This document shows, one piece after another, positions 8,529 to 17,992 of a DNA stretch of 64,000 nucleotides. Source of the DNA: Methylobacterium sp. GTDB lineage: Bacteria > Pseudomonadota > Alphaproteobacteria > Rhizobiales > Beijerinckiaceae. The notes under the pieces were generated by a model. The model did not search any database. It was not told the origin of the DNA and worked only from the letters and a program-made list of their open reading frames with translations. Numbering within the stretch: position 1 is the stretch's first letter; each line of letters opens with the position of its first letter. Position numbers and translations under genes: made by a program. The stretch is from contig JADCCN010000002.1 in assembly GCA_020252645.1 (NCBI GenBank), positions 620,001-684,000 of the forward strand, written 5' to 3'.

Positions 8529-9536
8529 TCAGCTCAGCGCGACATTCACCGCGCTTTCCTTCAGTTCCACGCCGAAGGAGCGCTGGTAGAATTCTGCCAC
8601 CAGCTGCCGCTCCAGCTCGTCGCACTTGTTGAGGAAGGTGAGGCGGAAGGCCATGCCGAGATCGCCGAAGATCGCGGCATTCTCCGCCCAGGTGATGACG
8701 GTCCGGGGGCTCATGACGGTGGAAAGCTCGCCATTCATGAAAGCGTTGCGGGTGAGGTCCGCGACGCGCACCATGCGGTTCACGATCTCGCGCCCTTCCT
8801 TGTTCTGGTAATGCTTCGCCTTGGAGAGAACGATATCGACTTCCTTGTCGTGGGCGAGGTAGTTCAGCACTGTCACGATGGACCAGCGGTCCATCTGCGC
8901 CTGGTTGATCTGCTGCGTGCCGTGATAGAGGCCCGAGGTATCGCCGAGGCCCACCGTGTTGGCGGTGGCGAACAGGCGGAAGGCCTTGTGCGGGCGGATG
9001 ACACGCGATTGATCCAGCAGCGTCAGCCGGCCCGAGGATTCCAGCACGCGCTGGATCACGAACATCACATCCGGGCGGCCGGCATCGTATTCGTCAAAGA
9101 CGAGGGCGATGTTGCGCTGGTAGGCGTGAGGGAGGATGCCATCCTTGAACTCGGTGACCTGCTTGCCTTCCTTGAGCACGATCGCATCCTTGCCGACGAG
9201 ATCGATGCGGCTCACATGGCTGTCGAGATTGACGCGGATGCAGGGCCAGTTCAGGCGCGCCGCGACCTGCTCGATATGCGTCGATTTGCCCGTGCCGTGA
9301 TAGCCCGTGACCATCACGCGGCGGTTGAAGGCAAAGCCTGCCAGGATCGCGAGCGTGGTGTCCCGGTCGAACAGGTAATCGGGGTCGATCTCCGGCACAT
9401 GCTCGGAGGTTTTCGAATAGGCCGGAACCTGCATCTCCGTCTCGATGCCGAACAGCGCCTTGGCGCTGACCTTGGTATCCGGCTCGGCAGGGATCGCATC
9501 CGCCGGGTTCGTGCTCGCAAGGGCCGTCACTGACAT
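8529..9536 (-). CDS. cobS: Cobaltochelatase subunit CobS
   Basis: AAA+ ATPase subunit of the aerobic cobaltochelatase, partner of CobT. 335 residues. Walker [19 protein letters not shown] and Walker [15 protein letters not shown] are both visible, followed by the sensor region [20 protein letters not shown]. The conserved N-terminal block [27 protein letters not shown] identifies CobS rather than a generic MoxR ATPase. It is followed by a GNAT gene and cobT on the same strand. Confidence 0.97.
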   Translation of the reverse strand: MSVTALASTNPADAIPAEPDTKVSAKALFGIETEMQVPAYSKTSEHVPEIDPDYLFDRDTTLAILAGFAFNRRVMVTGYHGTGKSTHIEQVAARLNWPCIRVNLDSHVSRIDLVGKDAIVLKEGKQVTEFKDGILPHAYQRNIALVFDEYDAGRPDVMFVIQRVLESSGRLTLLDQSRVIRPHKAFRLFATANTVGLGDTSGLYHGTQQINQAQMDRWSIVTVLNYLAHDKEVDIVLSKAKHYQNKEGREIVNRMVRVADLTRNAFMNGELSTVMSPRTVITWAENAAIFGDLGMAFRLTFLNKCDELERQLVAEFYQRSFGVELKESAVNVALS

Positions 9537-9596
9537 TCATCACCTCCGGCTGCCCCGACGGGGTCGCCGTGCTCGTGGAAACGTTAGAATCGACCC

Positions 9597-10202
9597 TCAG
9601 GCGAGGCCGACCGACTTCAAGTAATTATAGGCGTCGATGATGGCGCGCAATTTGTCCTCGCGCGACCGGTCTCCCTCATTGAGGTCGGGATGGAGGCGCT
9701 TGGCCATTTCCTTGAAGCGACGACGCACCAACGCCTTGTCGGCGGTTTCGTCAAGCCCCAACAATTCCAGGGCCTTCATCGCGGCCTTGCCGACGCGCAC
9801 GCGTTTGCTTTCGGCCGCCGCTTCCTGGCGCATGCGGCGCAATCTCTCGATGCGTTCGCGCAGAATCGTGGCGGAATCGATCTTCGAGGCGGTGCCGGTA
9901 TCAGGAGCGCCATTCACGCCGCTCTGCCAGGTGGGGCGATGGCCGGTCAGCGCGTCCTTCATGTAGGCCTGAACGGCCGCATCGGACATGCCGTTGAAAT
10001 AATTGTAGGTCTGATTGTATTCGCGCACATGGTCGAGGCAGAAGAACAGGTACTGCCCCTCGTAGTCCCGGCCGCGCGGCGCGCGATACTCGCCCTTTCG
10101 CGCACAAGCCGGGTGCTGGCATTGCAACGCATCCTCCGGCCGGGCTTCCTCTGCCACAGGCCGGGTCCGAACCTTGTCGAAAAGGGGCGAGTTGAGATTC
10201 AT
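9597..10202 (-). CDS. J-domain (DnaJ-like) protein
   Basis: A 201-residue cytoplasmic protein. The C-terminal 55 residues form a J domain: LGLDETADKALVRRRFKEMA, then KRLHPDLNEGD with the HPD motif that stimulates Hsp70. The N-terminal part has a C-x4-C pair (CQHPACARKGEY) and FFCLDHVREYNQTYNYF, which may bind zinc. J-domain genes of this layout directly upstream of cobS are usual in Hyphomicrobiales. The ATG follows AGGAGGTTC only loosely. It is probably a specialised co-chaperone; its client is unknown. Confidence 0.9.
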   Translation of the reverse strand: MNLNSPLFDKVRTRPVAEEARPEDALQCQHPACARKGEYRAPRGRDYEGQYLFFCLDHVREYNQTYNYFNGMSDAAVQAYMKDALTGHRPTWQSGVNGAPDTGTASKIDSATILRERIERLRRMRQEAAAESKRVRVGKAAMKALELLGLDETADKALVRRRFKEMAKRLHPDLNEGDRSREDKLRAIIDAYNYLKSVGLA

Positions 10203-10233
10203 GAACCTCCATCAATAGGAGCAACCCACCCCC

Positions 10234-10416
10234 TCCGGCAAGCCATCCCCGGACGAACGGCTCCTCGCCGACTTCATCGCCGCTCAAAACTTCGGGCGCC
10301 GCCTCAAGGCCCCGAAAGGCCTCACGCCCCATGAGTTCATCTGAGAAGGCAGGACTTCAGAGCCGCAGAGGTTCAGGCGTGATCCGATCCAGAAAATGCG
10401 GGGGCTGAACAGCCGG
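10234..10416 (+). pseudogene. Remnant of an IS481-type transposase C-terminus
   Basis: Translating from 10252 gives DERLLADFIAAQNFGRRLKA and then PKGLTPHEFI. An in-frame TGA follows at 10342, and then, still in frame, TSEPQRF and DPIQKMRGLN. This matches the characteristic tail of IS481-family transposases (YNFGRRLKTLKGLTPYEFI, then SEPERF and NPIHQMPGLN). No DDE catalytic part or inverted repeat was found nearby, so only a decayed 3' fragment remains. It lies between the J-domain gene and the acyltransferase gene. The 5' limit is uncertain. Confidence 0.7.
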
Positions 10417-10490
10417 GGCCAGGTCAATGGGGCTTGTTTGCCCCCCCTGTCTTTGGCAAGAGGGGTTCAAAGAAGGACGCGTCCCGCCCG

Positions 10491-11255
10491 ATGTCGCTCA
10501 TCATCCTCTTGCGCTCGGCGCTGTTCCAGGTCGCCTTTTTTGCGCATTGCACAATCTGGTTCATCATGGCCATTATCGGCTGGGTTTTGCCGCAACAGGC
10601 GATGCTGACCTTCGCGCGCTGGTGGTCGGCGGGCGGGTTGTTCCTGCACGAGTTGATTGTCGGCTCGCGCGTGGAGATCCGCGGCGAGGAGAACGTGATC
10701 CGTGGCCCGGCCCTGGTGGCGGCGAAGCACCAGAGCGCCTGGGAGACCATGGCGATCGTGCTGTTCTTCCCCAAGCCGACCTACATCCTGAAGCGGGAAC
10801 TCATCTGGCTGCCGCTCTTCGGCTGGCATCTTCTGAAGGCGGGCCAGGTGCCCATCAATCGCGGCGACCGGCAGAAGGCTCTCAACTCCATGACGGAGGG
10901 CGTGCGCCGCGCGACCCGGCAAGGACGGCACATCCTCATTTTTCCCGAAGGCACGCGCCGCAAGGTTGGGGCGCCCCCCTCCTATCGCTATGGCGTCGCC
11001 CGGATCTATGCATCACTCGGCGACGTGCCCTGTCAGCCGGTTGCGCTGGTCTCGGGCCTCGCCTGGCCGCGCAACACGCTTCTGCACTACCCGCGCCGGA
11101 TCATCATGGAATTCCTGCCGCCCATTCCGGCCGGGCTCTCCGGAGAGACCTTCTTCGAGCGCATGAAGGAAAGCGTCGAGGACATATCGGGCCGCCTTGC
11201 GGCGGAGGCGGGTTATCGGGCCGAGAGTTCGCGTTCCAGCCAGTCGAGTGCGTGA
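10491..11255 (+). CDS. 1-acyl-sn-glycerol-3-phosphate acyltransferase family (PlsC-like)
   Basis: Membrane-associated lysophospholipid acyltransferase, 254 residues. An N-terminal hydrophobic segment (residues about 3-40) precedes block I KHQSAWETMAIVLFF, where the usual HX4D is HQSAWE, as is common in alphaproteobacterial members. Block III is FPEGTRRK. It probably acylates lysophosphatidic acid or a related lipid in the inner membrane. I start at the ATG at 10491 (MSLIILLRSALF). Its 3' end overlaps the convergent ChaC-like gene by 43 bases. Confidence 0.85.
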   Translation: MSLIILLRSALFQVAFFAHCTIWFIMAIIGWVLPQQAMLTFARWWSAGGLFLHELIVGSRVEIRGEENVIRGPALVAAKHQSAWETMAIVLFFPKPTYILKRELIWLPLFGWHLLKAGQVPINRGDRQKALNSMTEGVRRATRQGRHILIFPEGTRRKVGAPPSYRYGVARIYASLGDVPCQPVALVSGLAWPRNTLLHYPRRIIMEFLPPIPAGLSGETFFERMKESVEDISGRLAAEAGYRAESSRSSQSSA

Positions 11256-11806
11256 TCGGTCATGCCGATCTCCGCCATGCTGCGGAGCGTGTTGAGCACA
11301 TAATCGCGGCAGGCGCCGGATTGGCCATGCCCCTGCGCGATGAGCCTGAGGATTTCCGCATGAGCGAGGCGCCCGGCATACTGGACATGGCTGCGATCCA
11401 CCACATAGGCGAGCGCGCGGATGGCACGTCCATCCTCCAGTCGCACCCTTGGATAAACCTCGAAATAGACGCGGTTGATCTGCTCCCGCTCGGTGAGATA
11501 GGCGTGGGTGGCCTCGACCTTCTCGCGCGCGATGCGGAAGGCCATGCCCCGGCAGGAGCCCCCGCGATCAAGCCCCATCACCAGGCCGGGCCTTTCGGCC
11601 GTGCCCCGATGGCGGTTGGAATAGACACAGAGCGAGCGATGGAACCCGCGCAGGATTCCACGCCGCCGTTCCTCGAACTCGAAACCCGGCTTCCACATCA
11701 GGGAGGCATAGCCGAATACCCAGAATTCGCTGTCGGCCGGCAAGGGGCCGGCAATTGACGATCGGCGTTTTCTGGCGCTATCCGCAACGGGCTCGGGCTT
11801 CGACAT
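11213..11806 (-). CDS. Gamma-glutamylcyclotransferase (ChaC-like)
   Basis: A 197-residue protein of the ChaC-type gamma-glutamylcyclotransferase family, which in characterised members releases 5-oxoproline from glutathione. The signature WVFGYASLMWKPGFEFEERR (variant of VFGYGSLxW) is at about residues 29-48. The general-base Glu of the family is probably in AYLTEREQ, but I cannot confirm the exact position. The ATG at 11806 was chosen because it starts just before the conserved block. It is divergent from the DUF2125 gene and tail-overlaps the acyltransferase. Confidence 0.85.
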   Translation of the reverse strand: MSKPEPVADSARKRRSSIAGPLPADSEFWVFGYASLMWKPGFEFEERRRGILRGFHRSLCVYSNRHRGTAERPGLVMGLDRGGSCRGMAFRIAREKVEATHAYLTEREQINRVYFEVYPRVRLEDGRAIRALAYVVDRSHVQYAGRLAHAEILRLIAQGHGQSGACRDYVLNTLRSMAEIGMTDHALDWLERELSAR

Positions 11807-11888
11807 GGTTTTTCGGGCAGGAGGCGGGAAGGAACCGCTTCTCGCGGATTTCGCGTTTCGGCGCAAGGAACAACCCAGGGAATCCCTC

Positions 11889-12908
11889 ATGAGCATGCCT
11901 TCCGCCTCCCCCTCGCGCTTTTCCCGCCTCGGCCTCTACCTGCCTTTTGCGATTCTCGCGCTTTTCGCGGCCCTCTGGTCCGGTGTCTGGGCCTTTGGTG
12001 CGCGGCGCGTGGGCGATGTGATGGATGGGTTTGTCGCGCGCGAGGCGACGCGCGGGCGCGACTGGATCTGCCCTGAACGCTCCATCACGGGCTTTCCCTT
12101 CCGGCTGCAACTCCATTGTGCGAAGCCGCAAGTGATCGAGAAGGGGCCGAATGGCCTCATGCGGGCAGCCACCCTTGGCGGGCTCACCCTTCATGGCCGC
12201 ATCACTTCGCCCGGGCATTACATCGCGCTGCTGGATGCGCCTTTCACCATGCGCATCGATACCGATCGCGAGGTGACGCTGAACTGGAAAAGCGCCCGTG
12301 CGAGCTTCCGTGGCGGCGCGGCCGGCTTTTCGGAATTGTCGGTCGAGGTCATCCAGCCCCTCGTGAAGCTTGGGCTCGGCGAATCACCGGATCAGCGGGT
12401 GAACGCGAAGGATTTCTCGCTGCATCTGCGGCGCTCGCCGGGTGAGAATCCCGGCAGCGATCTCCTCCTGCGCATCGGCGAGATCCGCCATCCCTTCGTG
12501 GATCGGTTCGTGGGGGGGGCAGAGCCGATGACGCTCGAATTGCAGTCGACCGCACCCGGCCTGTTGCTTGATCCGACCCGTCGCATCGAGGAAAGCCTCG
12601 ATGCCTGGCGGCTTGCGCGCGGGCAGGCCAGGGTCATTCTCGCCAAGGCGACCAAGGGGCAGGCTCTGGTGGATGTCTCCGGCGTTCTGGGGCTCGATGC
12701 CGAAAGGCGGCTCGAAGGTAATCTGCAGGGCCGGGCACGCGGTGTCGATCAGGTGCTCAACGGCGTCACGCGACGCATGGGTCTTGAGATGGGCGGGCTT
12801 CTGGGCCGGCTCGGCGGCACGCAGGGCATGCCGATCGCGCTCGTCTTCGAGAACGGCCGCATGCGGTTCGGGCCGTTCCCTCTGGCGCAACTCGCCCCGC
12901 TCTATTGA
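11889..12908 (+). CDS. DUF2125 domain-containing membrane-anchored protein
   Basis: A 339-residue protein with one N-terminal transmembrane helix (about residues 13-36, LGLYLPFAILALFAALWSGV) and a long extracytoplasmic beta-rich domain containing WICPERSITGFPFRL, the typical DUF2125 opening. The function is not known. The ATG at 11889 follows ATCCCTC with no strong ribosome binding site; a later ATG two codons on is equally possible. It ends six bases before the convergent prephenate dehydrogenase gene. Confidence 0.8.
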   Translation: MSMPSASPSRFSRLGLYLPFAILALFAALWSGVWAFGARRVGDVMDGFVAREATRGRDWICPERSITGFPFRLQLHCAKPQVIEKGPNGLMRAATLGGLTLHGRITSPGHYIALLDAPFTMRIDTDREVTLNWKSARASFRGGAAGFSELSVEVIQPLVKLGLGESPDQRVNAKDFSLHLRRSPGENPGSDLLLRIGEIRHPFVDRFVGGAEPMTLELQSTAPGLLLDPTRRIEESLDAWRLARGQARVILAKATKGQALVDVSGVLGLDAERRLEGNLQGRARGVDQVLNGVTRRMGLEMGGLLGRLGGTQGMPIALVFENGRMRFGPFPLAQLAPLY

Positions 12909-12914
12909 CGCCGA

Positions 12915-13868
12915 TCAGGCGGGGCCGGCCTTCACCGGCGGAAGGGGCGCGGGCGTGCGGCCGAAATCGGGTGCCGCCGTTTCCTGTCCCTGCGCGATGA
13001 TGCCGCGACGGATGGCGCGGGTGCGGGTGAAGAGCTTGTGCAGTTCCTCGCCGTCCCCCCAGCGGATCATGCGCTGGAGCGCGAGAAGATCCTCGTTGAA
13101 GCGGCCGAGCATTTCCAGCACCGCATCCTTGTTGGTCAGGAAAACGTCGCGCCACATCGTGGGATCGGAAGCGGCGATGCGCGTGAAATCGCGGAAACCG
13201 CCCGCCGAGAACTTGATGACCTCGCTCTGCGTCACCCTCTCCATATCGGCCGCCGTGCCCACGATGTTGTAGGCGATGAGATGCGGCACATGGCTGGTGA
13301 TCGCCAGCACGAGATCATGATGCTCCGGCGTCATGATCTCGACATTGGCGCCCATCGCCTCCCAGAAGGCACGGATGCGCCGGGTGGCCTCCTCCGGCGT
13401 TCCCTCGGGCGGGGTGAGGATCGACCAGCGATTGACGAACAGCGTGGCGAAGCCGGCATCGGGCCCGGAATGTTCCGTGCCCGCGACCGGATGCGCCGGC
13501 ACGAAGAAAACGCCTTGCGGCAGGTGCGGGGCGACATCCTTCACCACCGCGCCCTTCACCGATCCGACATCCGACACGATTGCGCCCGGCGAAAGATGCG
13601 GGCTGATGGTCGTGGCGAGCGCCGTATTCGCCATCACCGGCACGCAGAGGATGACGTGATCGGCGCCGGCCACGCCCTCCGTGGCCTCACCCGTCACCAC
13701 ATCGGCGAGGCCGAGCGCGGTGACCCGGGCGCGCACCCCGGCATCCCGGTCGATCGCGACGATCTCCTCCGCGAGGCCATGCTGGCGGCAGGCCCGCGCG
13801 ATGGAGGAGCCGATGAGGCCGATCCCGATGATCGCAAGCCGCCGGAACGGCGTGAAGCCCGCCATCAT
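12915..13868 (-). CDS. Prephenate/arogenate dehydrogenase family protein
   Basis: NAD(P)-dependent dehydrogenase of tyrosine synthesis (TyrA/TyrC, cyclohexadienyl type), 317 residues. Rossmann motif [12 protein letters not shown] lies at about residues 15-26. Conserved catalytic-region blocks are [29 protein letters not shown] and [10 protein letters not shown], where the histidines of [10 protein letters not shown] are typical of the family. Its ATG overlaps the hisC stop (ATGA). With the upstream hisC and chorismate mutase genes it forms an aromatic amino acid operon. Whether it prefers prephenate or arogenate cannot be read from the sequence. Confidence 0.93.
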   Translation of the reverse strand: MMAGFTPFRRLAIIGIGLIGSSIARACRQHGLAEEIVAIDRDAGVRARVTALGLADVVTGEATEGVAGADHVILCVPVMANTALATTISPHLSPGAIVSDVGSVKGAVVKDVAPHLPQGVFFVPAHPVAGTEHSGPDAGFATLFVNRWSILTPPEGTPEEATRRIRAFWEAMGANVEIMTPEHHDLVLAITSHVPHLIAYNIVGTAADMERVTQSEVIKFSAGGFRDFTRIAASDPTMWRDVFLTNKDAVLEMLGRFNEDLLALQRMIRWGDGEELHKLFTRTRAIRRGIIAQGQETAAPDFGRTPAPLPPVKAGPA

Positions 13869-14977
13869 GCCTTGCCCCCGGCGAGGAAGGCCTTGAGCTG
13901 GGCCAGCACCGCCTCGTTCGCTTCCGCGCTGCCGATGGTGAGACGCAGGGCGTTCGGCAGGCCGTAGGCTTCCATGCGGCGCAGGATGATGCCCTTCGAG
14001 GTGAGGTAGGCATCGGCATCCGGCGCGCGCCTGCCATCCTTATCCGGAAAATGCAGCAGCACGAAATTGCCCACGGATGGCGTGACCTTGAGGCCAAGGG
14101 CGGCGAGGCCCTCCGACATCACCTGAAGCCATTTCTCGTTGTGCCGCAGCGCCTTTTCCTCGTGATCGCGATCGGTGATCGCGGCAACGCCTGCGGCGAT
14201 GGCCGGGCCGTTCATGTTGAAGGGCCCGCGGATACGGTTCAGCACATCCACCACGCCCTCCGGCCCATAGAGCCAGCCGATGCGCAGGTTCGCAAGGCCG
14301 TGGATCTTTGAGAAGGTGCGCGTCATCACGACATTCTCGGCCGAAGCCACGAGTTCGAGGCCCGAGGCGTAATCGTTATGGCGGACATATTCCGCATAGG
14401 CCGCATCGACCACCAGCAGGATATCGGGGCGCAGGCCCGCATGCAGGCGCTTCATCTCGTCGAAGGGCAGGTAGGTGCCGGTGGGGTTGTTCGGGTTCGC
14501 AATGAACACGATCTTCGTGCGCGGCGTGATGGCCGCGAGCACGGCATCGGCATCGGTGGAGAGGTTCTTCTCCTTCGCGACAACCGGCGTCGCGCCGGCC
14601 GCGAGGATGCCGATCTTGTAGACGAGAAACCCATGCTCGGAAAAAACGCCTTCATCGCCCGGCCCGAGATAGGCCTGGCAAAGAAGCGAGAGCAGTTCAT
14701 CCGAACCCGCGCCGCAGACGATGCGCTTCGGATCGAGGCCGTAGCGACCGGCGATCGCCTCGCGCAGGGCGGTGGAAGAGCCATCCGGATAGAGTTCGAG
14801 GCCATCGGCGCTCGCCTTGAAGGCCGCGATCGCCTTGGGCGAGGGGCCGAGCGGCGTCTCGTTCGAGGAGAGCTTGTAGAGTTTCACACCCGGCGGCGCC
14901 TTGGATTTGCCCGGCACATAGGCATCGATCTGGAGCGTTCCGGGGCGCGGAACCGGTCTGGTAGCAGAGGAAGACAT
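13865..14977 (-). CDS. hisC: Histidinol-phosphate / aromatic aminotransferase
   Basis: PLP-dependent class I/II aminotransferase of the HisC family, 370 residues. Visible: [19 protein letters not shown], the [12 protein letters not shown] substrate and PLP loop, DAAYAEYV (PLP-binding Asp/Tyr), and the [15 protein letters not shown] block holding the PLP lysine. It lies between chorismate mutase and prephenate dehydrogenase, so it may act on prephenate or phenylpyruvate-type substrates as well as histidinol phosphate. The ATG at 14977 was chosen by the conserved start; a longer 5' extension is open but runs into the upstream gene. It overlaps the next gene by ATGA. Confidence 0.93.
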   Translation of the reverse strand: MSSSATRPVPRPGTLQIDAYVPGKSKAPPGVKLYKLSSNETPLGPSPKAIAAFKASADGLELYPDGSSTALREAIAGRYGLDPKRIVCGAGSDELLSLLCQAYLGPGDEGVFSEHGFLVYKIGILAAGATPVVAKEKNLSTDADAVLAAITPRTKIVFIANPNNPTGTYLPFDEMKRLHAGLRPDILLVVDAAYAEYVRHNDYASGLELVASAENVVMTRTFSKIHGLANLRIGWLYGPEGVVDVLNRIRGPFNMNGPAIAAGVAAITDRDHEEKALRHNEKWLQVMSEGLAALGLKVTPSVGNFVLLHFPDKDGRRAPDADAYLTSKGIILRRMEAYGLPNALRLTIGSAEANEAVLAQLKAFLAGGKA

Positions 14978-15020
14978 GAGGGTGGCCTTCTCGAATGGGC
15001 GGCCGGGCGAGGCGCCGGCA

Positions 15021-15857
15021 CTAGGCTTCGTTTTCGGGCGCGAGTGCGAGGCGACGGGCATGGCACCCGAGCTCCGCATAGCGCGATGGCTCGCATTTCG
15101 CCGCATTGAGAGCCGCAGTCAACCGGTCCGGCGTCAAATTGGTTTCGTATGCAACTAAAATTTGCGCGCCCTGTGCATTTCCCGCCGAGGCGACGAGCTG
15201 CGCGCCCAAATCGGCCAGGGCCGCCCTTGCCTCCGGGCGCCAGCGCTCAAGCTGGAACGAGGCGATGATCGTCTCGCGGGCGAGGCCCTCGTTCTGCGGT
15301 TTCGCGATGACATAGACCGGCAACCCGGCCGGATGGCCGGGCCGTTCCGCGAAGGGCAGGCGCGCGATGATCTTCGGCGCGCCGGGCGCAGCGAGGCCCT
15401 CCCACCAGGCCCCGGAACCGGGTGCCTGCGCGATAAGGAACATGCCGAGATCGCCCTTTGCCTCATCCACGGCGCGGATCACCGCCTTCGCATCAGTTGC
15501 GGGCGCGAAGGGCACCGTGAAGCCGAAATGGAAGCGCATGCTCTCGCGGATCGGCGTTTCGCCGCCCGAGACATCGGCGTGAACCCGATAGGGCACCTGC
15601 GTGTAGGTGGAGGTCGCGAGGATCACGCGCCAGATATTCTCCGGCGTATCCACCGGCCATCGGCCCGCCGGCTTGTGCACGATGCGGCGCATGAGTTCCG
15701 CCTCGCGATCCGGCCGGAAGGCCGAGCCGACATTGCCCGCCGCGCGCTTCGCCTCGATCACGCGGGCCACCACGTCGCCGCGCTCCACGAGAAGCGCGTG
15801 CATCGCGTTGTCGATGCGGTCGATTTCGTGGCGCAGGGCGAGCAGCGGACTGGACAT
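15021..15857 (-). CDS. Chorismate mutase (AroQ-type domain protein)
   Basis: Converts chorismate to prephenate. 278 residues. The AroQ helix bundle is at the N-terminus ([34 protein letters not shown], split over about residues 5-40, then [14 protein letters not shown]). The remaining 180 residues lie in a C-terminal region usual in Hyphomicrobiales homologues. No prephenate dehydratase motif is visible in that region. It is the first gene of the leftward set with hisC and the dehydrogenase, and it is divergent from metX. Confidence 0.9.
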   Translation of the reverse strand: MSSPLLALRHEIDRIDNAMHALLVERGDVVARVIEAKRAAGNVGSAFRPDREAELMRRIVHKPAGRWPVDTPENIWRVILATSTYTQVPYRVHADVSGGETPIRESMRFHFGFTVPFAPATDAKAVIRAVDEAKGDLGMFLIAQAPGSGAWWEGLAAPGAPKIIARLPFAERPGHPAGLPVYVIAKPQNEGLARETIIASFQLERWRPEARAALADLGAQLVASAGNAQGAQILVAYETNLTPDRLTAALNAAKCEPSRYAELGCHARRLALAPENEA

Positions 15858-16053
15858 CGGGATTGTTCCTCGGCGGGCGCCACACGCTTGTGCGGCCATG
15901 CCACTTGATACGAGGCGGGTTGCGCGCCAGACAAGCTTTTCTCTTGCGGACTGACGCCAGAGAAGAACTCACTTGTTCGTTTTGTCGAACGAGTCTAGAC
16001 AACTCAAAGAACTCGTCCGTAATAGAGGACACATTGAGAAGGGCGCCGACGGC

Positions 16054-17232
16054 ATGGCCAGCGGCGGGAGCGTGACCATGACGAAGCCGGCATCCGAGGC
16101 TGATGAACCGCATTCGCAAGTCCTGCGCATCCCGGCAGACCAGCCGCTCATGCTCGAGAGCGGGCTCGATCTTGCGCCGCTCCGGATCGCCTACCAGACC
16201 TATGGCACGCTGGATGCCGAGAAAAGCAATGCCGTGCTCATCTGCCATGCGCTGACCGGTGACCAGCATGTGGCGAACGAGCACCCCGTCACGCGCAAGG
16301 CCGGCTGGTGGAGCAACCTGATCGGGCCGGGCAAGCCGGTCGATACCAACCGCTATTTCGTCATCTGCTCCAACGTGCTTGGCGGTTGCATGGGCACATC
16401 CGGCCCGGCGAACATCCATCCGGCCAGGGGCCATGCCTATGGCACGGAATTCCCGGTGATCACGATTTCCGACATGGTGCGGGCGCAGGCCCGGTTGATC
16501 GATCATCTCGGGATTGCCCGGCTGCTCGCGGTCATCGGCGGCTCGATGGGCGGCATGCAGGTTCTGGCCTGGGCCTCGCTTTTCCCGGAACGCGTTTTCG
16601 CGGCCATGCCGATTGCCTGCGCGGCGAAGCATTCGGCGCAGAACATCGCCTTCCACGAAGTGGGCCGGCAGGCGGTGATGGCTGACCCGGACTGGCGCAG
16701 CGGCCGCTATTTCGAGGCGGGCGTGCGGCCGGTCAAGGGCCTCTCGGTCGCCCGGATGGGCGCGCATATCACCTATCTGTCGGAGAGCGCGTTGCAGCGG
16801 AAATTCGGCCGCAATTTCCAGGATCGCTCCGCGCCCACCTTCTCCTTCGATGCGGATTTCCAGGTGGAATCCTACCTCCGCTACCAGGGCGTCAGCTTTG
16901 TCGAGCGCTTTGACGCCAATTCCTACCTCTATCTCACCCGCGCGATGGATTACTTCGATCTTGCGGCGGATAATGGCGGCTCGCTGGCGTTGGCCTTCAG
17001 GGGGTCGAGGACGCGCTTCTGCCTCGTCTCCTTCACGTCGGACTGGCTGTTCACCACGGCCGAGAGCCGGCAGATCGTGCATGCGCTGAACGCGAATGGG
17101 GCCTCGGTGTCGTTCGTGGAAATCGAGAGCGACAAGGGTCATGACGCCTTCCTGCTCGATGAGCCGGTGCTCTACCGCACGACGCGGGGATTTCTCGATG
17201 CGGCCGCGTCGAGCATCGGTGTGAGGGGCTGA
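16054..17232 (+). CDS. metX: Homoserine O-acetyltransferase
   Basis: Alpha/beta-hydrolase-fold enzyme that acetylates homoserine in methionine synthesis, about 392 residues. Visible: [15 protein letters not shown], oxyanion region [13 protein letters not shown], nucleophile elbow [13 protein letters not shown] with the catalytic Ser, FTSDWLFT with the acid Asp, and SDKGHDAFL with the catalytic His. I start at 16054 (AGAAGG upstream); an ATG at 16078 preceded by GGGAG is equally plausible. metW follows after one base. I looked for a SAM-II riboswitch in the leader and did not recognise one. Confidence 0.95.
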   Translation: MASGGSVTMTKPASEADEPHSQVLRIPADQPLMLESGLDLAPLRIAYQTYGTLDAEKSNAVLICHALTGDQHVANEHPVTRKAGWWSNLIGPGKPVDTNRYFVICSNVLGGCMGTSGPANIHPARGHAYGTEFPVITISDMVRAQARLIDHLGIARLLAVIGGSMGGMQVLAWASLFPERVFAAMPIACAAKHSAQNIAFHEVGRQAVMADPDWRSGRYFEAGVRPVKGLSVARMGAHITYLSESALQRKFGRNFQDRSAPTFSFDADFQVESYLRYQGVSFVERFDANSYLYLTRAMDYFDLAADNGGSLALAFRGSRTRFCLVSFTSDWLFTTAESRQIVHALNANGASVSFVEIESDKGHDAFLLDEPVLYRTTRGFLDAAASSIGVRG

Positions 17233-17233
17233 G

Positions 17234-17869
17234 ATGAGCGATCCGAAGCAGGCCCCGGCCATTCGATCCGACCACCGCCTGCTCGCCGAGATGGTGAGCG
17301 CGGGCGCGCGCGTGCTCGATGTGGGCTGCGGCGATGGCGATCTCCTCGCCTATCTCGCCGCGACCAAGGGGGTCGACGCGCGCGGCATCGAACTCTCGCG
17401 GGATGGCGTGGCGGCCTGCGTCGCCAAGGGCCTTGCGGTCATCCAGGGGGATGCCGATACCGATCTCTTCGATTACCCCGATGATTGCTTCGATTATGTC
17501 ATCCTCTCGCAAACGCTTCAGGCCACGCGCCGCCCGAAGATCGTGGTGGAAGAGATGCTGCGCATCGGGCGGAACGCCATCGTCTCCTTCCCGAATTTCG
17601 GGCATTGGCGCATCCGCGCGAGCCTGATGTTCCAGGGGCGCATGCCGGTAAACGAGAACCTGCCCGACAGTTGGTATGACACGCCGAATATCCATTTCTG
17701 CACCATCCGCGACTTCGTGGAACTCGCGGACAAGGTGAATGCGAAGATCGTGCGGGCCGGCGCGCTCGATGCCTCTGGCAACCATGTGGCCGTGACCATG
17801 CCATGGTGGTTCTGGAACCTTGTCGGCGAGCAGGGCATCTTCTGGCTGGCGCGGAAATCAGCGGTCTAG
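17234..17869 (+). CDS. metW: Methionine biosynthesis protein MetW
   Basis: SAM-dependent methyltransferase-fold protein of 211 residues that accompanies MetX in many proteobacteria and is needed for full methionine synthesis. Motif I is RVLDVGCGDGDLLAYL (about residues 26-41). The diagnostic blocks are ILSQTLQATRRP and SFPNFGHWRIRASLMFQGRM. It starts one base after the metX stop (TGAGATG), so it is cotranscribed. The stop codon is the TAG of an intergenic repeat whose edge reads TCTAGAGCA. Confidence 0.95.
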   Translation: MSDPKQAPAIRSDHRLLAEMVSAGARVLDVGCGDGDLLAYLAATKGVDARGIELSRDGVAACVAKGLAVIQGDADTDLFDYPDDCFDYVILSQTLQATRRPKIVVEEMLRIGRNAIVSFPNFGHWRIRASLMFQGRMPVNENLPDSWYDTPNIHFCTIRDFVELADKVNAKIVRAGALDASGNHVAVTMPWWFWNLVGEQGIFWLARKSAV

Positions 17870-17992
17870 AGCATTTTCAAGCGAAGCATGCCCCTCGCGA
17901 AGGCGGGGGTGGTTTCCGGTTCGCGTGAAGAAAATGCGGAAAGAGAAAGAGATAAAGCACCCGACCTCATTCGATCAGATCGGAAAAAGCTC
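17866..17992. repeat. Mosaic intergenic palindromic repeat, copy 2
   Basis: It begins TCTAGAGCATTTTC, continues with the module CGCGAAGGCGGGGGTGG-N3-CCGGTTCGCGTG and then GAAAATGC, and ends in GATCAGATCGGAAAAAGC. It supplies the metW stop codon on one side, and its right end covers the last codons of the convergent methyltransferase gene (ending LELFPI). Confidence 0.85.

Noticed and set aside
15900..16053. SAM-II or other SAM riboswitch in front of metX
   Set aside because: Short stems are present, but the conserved SAM-II pseudoknot sequence was not recognised. A covariance-model search (Infernal against RF00521 and related families) would be decisive.
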